This document shows, piece by piece, positions 60,091 to 64,000 of a stretch of DNA of 64,000 nt. Where the stretch lies: the NCBI RefSeq assembly GCF_039541915.1, contig NZ_BAABHD010000005.1, positions 372,001-436,000 on the forward strand, read 5' to 3'. Position 1 is the first letter of the stretch, and each line of letters opens with the position of its first letter. The stretch is from Nibrella saemangeumensis (GTDB lineage: Bacteria; Bacteroidota; Bacteroidia; Cytophagales; Spirosomataceae). Both the position numbers and the translations under genes were made by a program. The notes beneath the pieces are model-generated. The model had not been told where the DNA came from and did not search any database. It was given only the letters and a program-made list of their open reading frames with translations.

Positions 60091-61374
60091 ATGTTCGACA
60101 GCTTTAAATCAATTAGCCTTTCCCACAAAACAGCACCGCTGAATATTCGGGAGCTAATTGCACTTAACGAAGAAGAAGCCAAAAGGCTCATGCATCGGCT
60201 GCGCGACTTTTTCGGCCTTACGGACCTTTTGATTATATCGACCTGTAACCGAACGGAGATCTATTATACCTCCGGACAGGACCTCAATACGGAGGTTACC
60301 CGGCTGTTATTAATCGAGAAGGGCCTGACCGATACCGACAGCTACCTGCCCTATTTTCAGTTTTTTGCCGTTCACCACGAGGCCGTCCGGCACCTGTTTG
60401 AGGTGTGCGTGGGCCTGCACTCGCAGGTGGTGGGCGATATGCAGATTCCAAACCAGGTAAAGCAGGCCTACCAGTGGTCGGCCGATCTGGATCTGGCCGG
60501 ACCGTTTTTGCATCGGCTGATGCACACGGTTTTCTTTACCAACAAGCGCGTCGCTCAGGAAACCTCGTTTCGCGACGGAGCTGCATCATCCTCGTATGCC
60601 GCCGTTGAACTCATCGACGAACTGGTTGGCAACAACGCTAACCCGGCGGTGCTGGTGGTTGGTCTGGGCGAAATTGGTACCGATGTCTGCAAGAACCTGG
60701 CCGACCGTGACCTGACCCGCATTACGCTGATCAACCGCACCCGGTCTAAGGCCGAAACGCTGGCGACCAAACACGGTTTTGCCGTTGCCGACTTCGACAA
60801 TCTCACCGAAGAGATTCGTAAAGCCGATGTCATTATCTGTTCCGTGCTGCGCGATGAGCCCCTGATTACACCCGCTCTGCTGCACGATCTGAACGTACTT
60901 ACCTACAAATATTTTATTGACCTGTCGGTACCCCGCAGCGTAGATACCGCCGTAGAGCAGATTCCGGGCGTGCTGGTGTACAACATTGACCATATCCGCA
61001 ACCGCGCCGACGAAGCGCTGAACCGGCGGATGGCCGCCATTCCGCAGGTTGAAGCTATCATTTCGCAGTCGGTTGTTGAGTTCGGCGACTGGTCGAAGGA
61101 GATGGTGGTATCCCCAACCATCAATAAGTTAAAGAATGCGCTGGAACAGATCCGTAAGGAAGAAATTGCCCGGCACATGAAGCATCTGTCGGCCGATGAG
61201 ACCGAGAAGATCGATAAAATTACCAGGGGTATTATGCAGAAGGTGATTAAGCTGCCCGTTCTGCAACTGAAAGCCGCCTGCAAGCGCGGTGAGGCCGAAA
61301 CGCTGATTGATGTGCTGAACGACTTGTTTAATCTGGAGCAACAGCCGGCCCACGACCCCAACCGGACTTACTAG
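60091..61374 (+). CDS. hemA: glutamyl-tRNA reductase
   Basis: 427 residues. Active-site Cys52 in STCNRTEIYYT, His12 in LSHKTAPLNIRE, HEAVRHLFEVCVGLHSQVVG and the NADPH site VVGLGEIGTDVCKNL with TLINRTRSKAETLA; C-terminal dimerisation helix with LKAACKRGEAETLIDVLNDL. It reduces glutamyl-tRNA to glutamate-1-semialdehyde, the first step of tetrapyrrole synthesis. Terminator follows. The next gene begins 114 bases downstream. Confidence 0.97.
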   Translation: MFDSFKSISLSHKTAPLNIRELIALNEEEAKRLMHRLRDFFGLTDLLIISTCNRTEIYYTSGQDLNTEVTRLLLIEKGLTDTDSYLPYFQFFAVHHEAVRHLFEVCVGLHSQVVGDMQIPNQVKQAYQWSADLDLAGPFLHRLMHTVFFTNKRVAQETSFRDGAASSSYAAVELIDELVGNNANPAVLVVGLGEIGTDVCKNLADRDLTRITLINRTRSKAETLATKHGFAVADFDNLTEEIRKADVIICSVLRDEPLITPALLHDLNVLTYKYFIDLSVPRSVDTAVEQIPGVLVYNIDHIRNRADEALNRRMAAIPQVEAIISQSVVEFGDWSKEMVVSPTINKLKNALEQIRKEEIARHMKHLSADETEKIDKITRGIMQKVIKLPVLQLKAACKRGEAETLIDVLNDLFNLEQQPAHDPNRTY

Positions 61375-61394
61375 CCTATGATCAATACTACGCC

Positions 61395-61430
61395 AATCCC
61401 GAGCCCTAGCGGTTCGGGATTTTTGTTTTG
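61395..61430 (+). terminator. terminator of hemA
   Basis: AATCCCGA (61395-61402) pairs with TCGGGATT (61414-61421), followed by TTTGTTTTG. Lies 20 bases after the stop codon. Confidence 0.75.
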
Positions 61431-61488
61431 AGCCGGTTATGAGGAATGACCGCTTCTTTTCGTTATACCTGAAACGGTTATCGTCCGC

Positions 61489-62109
61489 ATGATTCGTTTC
61501 ACGAACACAATAGTCCGCGTTTTTCTGGTTGTTCTGCTGGTAATTGGCCTGATTTCCCTCTGGGAGCAGGTCCGGCACCGCGATTGGTTCAGCCGGTTCA
61601 GAAAAGAGGAGAAGACGCTGCACAGCGTCGTGCTGAAAGAGGTAACGGCACTGGGGAAACTGGAACTGGTGAAGTACACGTTCAAAGATATTGTGGAGCA
61701 CGAACAGGTGAAAGATTGGCTCCCGGACGCCCAGGCAGTCCTGATTATCGAAGGCGAAGCCGTCGGCTGTGTCGACCTGACCCAGGTAAAAGCTACCGAC
61801 ATTGAGCCGGAAGGTGACAGTCTGGTGGTCTGGCTACCCCAGCCGGAGCTATGCACCTGGAGGATCAACCACGAGCGCTCACGGGTATATACCACCCGCT
61901 TTGCCTTTCTGGACGAGTCGCAACTGGTGAATGCGGCCTACCAGCGGGCCGAACGGCAGATCCGGCAATCGGCGCTGAACAGTGGCATTCTGGCCCAAAC
62001 GCAGCAAAACGCCGAGAAGATGCTTCGCCCGCTGCTGGAACAGGTAGCCGGCAAAAAGGTGGTCATCCGGTACCAGCCGCCCGATGGCCCGGCCCGCACG
62101 CTCCAGTAG
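61489..62109 (+). CDS. DUF4230 domain-containing protein
   Basis: 206 residues. One N-terminal membrane segment (IVRVFLVVLLVIGLISLWEQ) and an extracytoplasmic region typical of DUF4230 with LHSVVLKEVTALGKLELVKY, EHEQVKDWLPDAQAVLIIEG and RFAFLDESQLVNAAYQRAER. Function of the family unknown. Upstream hemA and downstream yqgE, each with its own spacing; no operon is obvious. Confidence 0.8.
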   Translation: MIRFTNTIVRVFLVVLLVIGLISLWEQVRHRDWFSRFRKEEKTLHSVVLKEVTALGKLELVKYTFKDIVEHEQVKDWLPDAQAVLIIEGEAVGCVDLTQVKATDIEPEGDSLVVWLPQPELCTWRINHERSRVYTTRFAFLDESQLVNAAYQRAERQIRQSALNSGILAQTQQNAEKMLRPLLEQVAGKKVVIRYQPPDGPARTLQ

Positions 62110-62198
62110 ACGCTTTGGGTAAGTTTTTGCCCGGAAAATAAACCTGTACCGGACGTTTTTCGTAATATGGCTACGATACCCATCTCAACCGGGCCTAT

Positions 62199-62753
62199 AT
62201 GAATACGCAGACAATTACGAAAGGAAGTATCCTGATTGCCGAGCCTTACCTGGGCGACCCCAATTTTGAGCGCAGCGTCGTGCTTATCTGCGAACACAGC
62301 CAGGAAGGTTCTTTCGGGCTGGTTCTCAACCAAATCACCAACCTGACACTAGGCGATGTGCTGGAAGATGTGTATGCGGAGTTACCGCTTCATGTGGGGG
62401 GGCCGGTTCAGCAAAACACCCTGCATTACATTCACCGTCGGCCGGATCTGATCGACAACGCCATTCGGGTGCAGGATGGACTGTACTGGAGTGGTGATTT
62501 TGAGCAGGTAAAGCAGGCGGTGAACCTGGGAACGCTCACGGAAGGCGACATCCGGTTTTTTGTAGGCTATTCGGGCTGGAGTGGGGGTCAGCTGGACGGT
62601 GAGTTATCCGAAAAATCCTGGTTTGTTACCCAGGCCGACGCTGATTTTCTGTTTGACACCCCAGCCGACCAGTTCTGGCGGGGCCTTCTGAAACGGATGG
62701 GCGGAGAATTTAAGGCTATTTCCAACTACCCGGTGGATCCCCGGCTGAATTAG
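62199..62753 (+). CDS. YqgE/AlgH family protein
   Basis: 184 residues. Family features in order: GSILIAEPYLGDPNFERSVV, CEHSQEGSFGLVLNQITN, GGPVQQNTLHYIHR, GDFEQVKQAVNLGTLTEGD, FFVGYSGWSGGQLDGELSEK. Cytosolic; YqgE is a widely conserved protein of unclear role. The spacing from the previous gene (89 bases) allows a separate promoter. Confidence 0.9.
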   Translation: MNTQTITKGSILIAEPYLGDPNFERSVVLICEHSQEGSFGLVLNQITNLTLGDVLEDVYAELPLHVGGPVQQNTLHYIHRRPDLIDNAIRVQDGLYWSGDFEQVKQAVNLGTLTEGDIRFFVGYSGWSGGQLDGELSEKSWFVTQADADFLFDTPADQFWRGLLKRMGGEFKAISNYPVDPRLN

Positions 62754-62881
62754 ATTTGGGTAGCATTGCACTTTTTGCCAATTTTGTCACGGCCCGGCCA
62801 CAAGCACCAGCCGGCGCTTTACCTAGTTGACTCGTTATTGAATAGCAGGAAGGTGGTTGACGCTGCCTTCTTTTCTTATGT

Positions 62882-63490
62882 ATGCGTAGATATCCAATAG
62901 TTCTGTTTTGGTTCCTGTTTGCTGTTCCCCTGCTGACGCAGGCTCAAAGTGATTACGCGCCCGGCCATTTTGGCATCAAGGCAGGTCCGGCGCTAACGCG
63001 CACATCGGTATCGGGAATTACCCCTAACATTCCTAAAAACAAGATTGACTACCAGTTTGGAGCCATGTATCAGTTACGGCTGAACCGCTTTGTGCTGCAG
63101 CCCGAAGTGCTATACGCCGTTAAGGGTGGTACGTTTCAGGTGATCCGGCTGGGCAGTACCAACCGGGAAACAACTCGGAACAACTATAACTACGTGAGCG
63201 TTCCGCTACTAATTGGCTGGATTCCTACCCCCGGCATTATCCTGCAGGCCGGGCCGGAGTTCAGTTACGCCTTGAATACGCCCCGAACCAATGGTCCCGG
63301 CAGCCGGAATGACCTGGGTATTGTGGTTGGTGCGCACTACGATTTTCTGGATATGCTGGAAAAATTCAGCCTTCAGGTACGCTACATTCACGGGCTTAAT
63401 GATGTCTCCGGCAATCCGCTGGCCACCTTCCGCAACCAGGCGCTACAGGCCTCTATTGTGTACAATTTCTACCGGATGAAGAAAAAGTAG
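62882..63490 (+). CDS. outer-membrane beta-barrel protein (PorT-like)
   Basis: 202 residues. Signal peptide MRRYPIVLFWFLFAVPLLTQ with AQ cleavage, then an eight-to-ten stranded barrel: YAPGHFGIKAGPALTRTSVS, YQFGAMYQLRLNRFVLQPEV, PLLIGWIPTPGIILQAGPEF, RYIHGLNDVSGNPLATF and a final aromatic-ended strand. Fits the outer-membrane beta-barrel/porin-like families of Bacteroidota. Its stop is almost adjacent to the nuoA start, so the two could be cotranscribed. Confidence 0.82.
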   Translation: MRRYPIVLFWFLFAVPLLTQAQSDYAPGHFGIKAGPALTRTSVSGITPNIPKNKIDYQFGAMYQLRLNRFVLQPEVLYAVKGGTFQVIRLGSTNRETTRNNYNYVSVPLLIGWIPTPGIILQAGPEFSYALNTPRTNGPGSRNDLGIVVGAHYDFLDMLEKFSLQVRYIHGLNDVSGNPLATFRNQALQASIVYNFYRMKKK

Positions 63491-63495
63491 TGACC

Positions 63496-63960
63496 ATGCT
63501 CTCCGACTTCGGCATTATCCTGCTGTTCATCATAGCCGCGCTGGCGTTCTTCGTGCTGATTATGTTTATCAGCCGGTTGCTCCGACCTAACCGCCCGAAC
63601 GTCGAAAAGCTGAGTACCTACGAGTCGGGCGAAGAGCCGGTCGGCAACGCGAATGTGCAGTTCAACATCCGGTTTTATGTGGTAGCCATTATCTTCGTGC
63701 TGTTTGAAGTAGAACTGGTTTTCCTGTTTCCGTGGGCAACCGTCTTTGGGCAGGCCACGCTGATCAACGAGACCAACGGCCTGTGGGGCTGGTTCGCCCT
63801 GGCCGAAGCAGTCCTGTTTGTTGTTCTGCTGGCTCTGGGCCTGGCTTATGCCTGGGCAAAAGGCTATCTCGACTGGGTGAAGCCTGAACCCCAAATTCCG
63901 CATATAGAGAGCCCTGTCCCTAAAAGTCTGTATGACAGCGTGAATGAACGGTATAAGTAA
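63496..63960 (+). CDS. nuoA: NADH-quinone oxidoreductase subunit A
   Basis: 154 residues from the ATG at 63496 (a GTG at 63490 would overlap the previous stop). Three membrane segments: GIILLFIIAALAFFVLIMFI, FYVVAIIFVLFEVELVFLFP with the conserved Glu pair, and FALAEAVLFVVLLALGLAYA. The signature loop STYESGEEPVGNANVQFNIR is present. Part of complex I; nuoB would be expected beyond the window end. Confidence 0.93.
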   Translation: MLSDFGIILLFIIAALAFFVLIMFISRLLRPNRPNVEKLSTYESGEEPVGNANVQFNIRFYVVAIIFVLFEVELVFLFPWATVFGQATLINETNGLWGWFALAEAVLFVVLLALGLAYAWAKGYLDWVKPEPQIPHIESPVPKSLYDSVNERYK

Positions 63961-64000
63961 TGTTCAAGCCAGCCCTCTGCTGACTGAAACATTGCGGAAA

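Overview
The window looks like chromosomal DNA of a Bacteroidota bacterium. The best guess is Cytophagales, close to the Spirosoma/Rudanella/Fibrella group. Reasons: a SusC/SusD pair, promoters with the TAnnTTTG minus-7 box, many Tat-dependent GMC/DUF1080 sugar-oxidation proteins, a type III polyketide synthase next to a UbiA enzyme, and EgtB/EgtD. This assignment is an inference from gene content; no rRNA is present.

Bases 1 to about 8,690 form an AT-rich accessory island ending exactly at the 3' end of a tRNA-Leu gene. From the tRNA inward it holds the C-terminal scrap of a tyrosine recombinase broken by frameshifts, a P4/D5-type primase-helicase, a zinc-ribbon/Toprim primase-like protein behind an iteron-like inverted repeat, and a cargo of poorly known genes: a fused NERD nuclease/UvrD helicase, an FRG-domain protein, a conserved gene broken by a frameshift and a stop, and a gene cut by the window edge. 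Several cargo genes are bounded by GCTAAC...GTTAGC inverted motifs that recall gene-cassette boundaries.

From about 8,690 on, the sequence is GC-richer and chromosomal in character. Bases 8,690-22,400 hold tRNA-Gly, a UbiA prenyltransferase divergent from a type III PKS, a GT2 glycosyltransferase, TerC, a giant UPF1-like helicase, a methyltransferase, a polytopic membrane protein, an APC permease and a secreted low-complexity protein. Bases 22,500-29,000 hold a GMC oxidoreductase facing two Tat-exported TIM-barrel isomerases and a DUF1080 protein (probable periplasmic 3-keto-sugar chemistry), then GalU and a glucuronokinase-like GHMP kinase (probable UDP-sugar supply). Bases 29,000-32,200 contain a small phage-like module: an HTH repressor, twin operator-like sites, an unknown protein and a PD-(D/E)XK exonuclease. 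Bases 32,200-42,100 hold an AsmA/DUF748-like protein, a truncated hemoglobin, an HD phosphohydrolase, a transporter-HEAT-cyclic-nucleotide-domain fusion, a Thr-rich secreted protein, and a second GMC enzyme with its Tat-bearing small subunit.

Bases 42,300-47,970 form one tightly packed operon: histidine kinase, a response regulator fused to cysteine-free glutaredoxin-like and thioredoxin-reductase-like domains, a UBP zinc finger, EgtB and EgtD. It suggests a redox-sensing circuit tied to ergothioneine synthesis and is the most attractive candidate system here. The remainder holds a haloperoxidase-like lipoprotein, a sigma factor with a small membrane partner, SusCD, an NtrC-type regulator without a DNA-binding domain, a LuxE-like protein, a lipoprotein, a histidine kinase, hemA, DUF4230, YqgE, a beta-barrel protein and nuoA.

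A separate theme is a set of at least eight intergenic long hairpins, five of them built from iterated 7-bp units (GGTTCCA/GGTTTCA), lying between neighbouring genes in all orientations.
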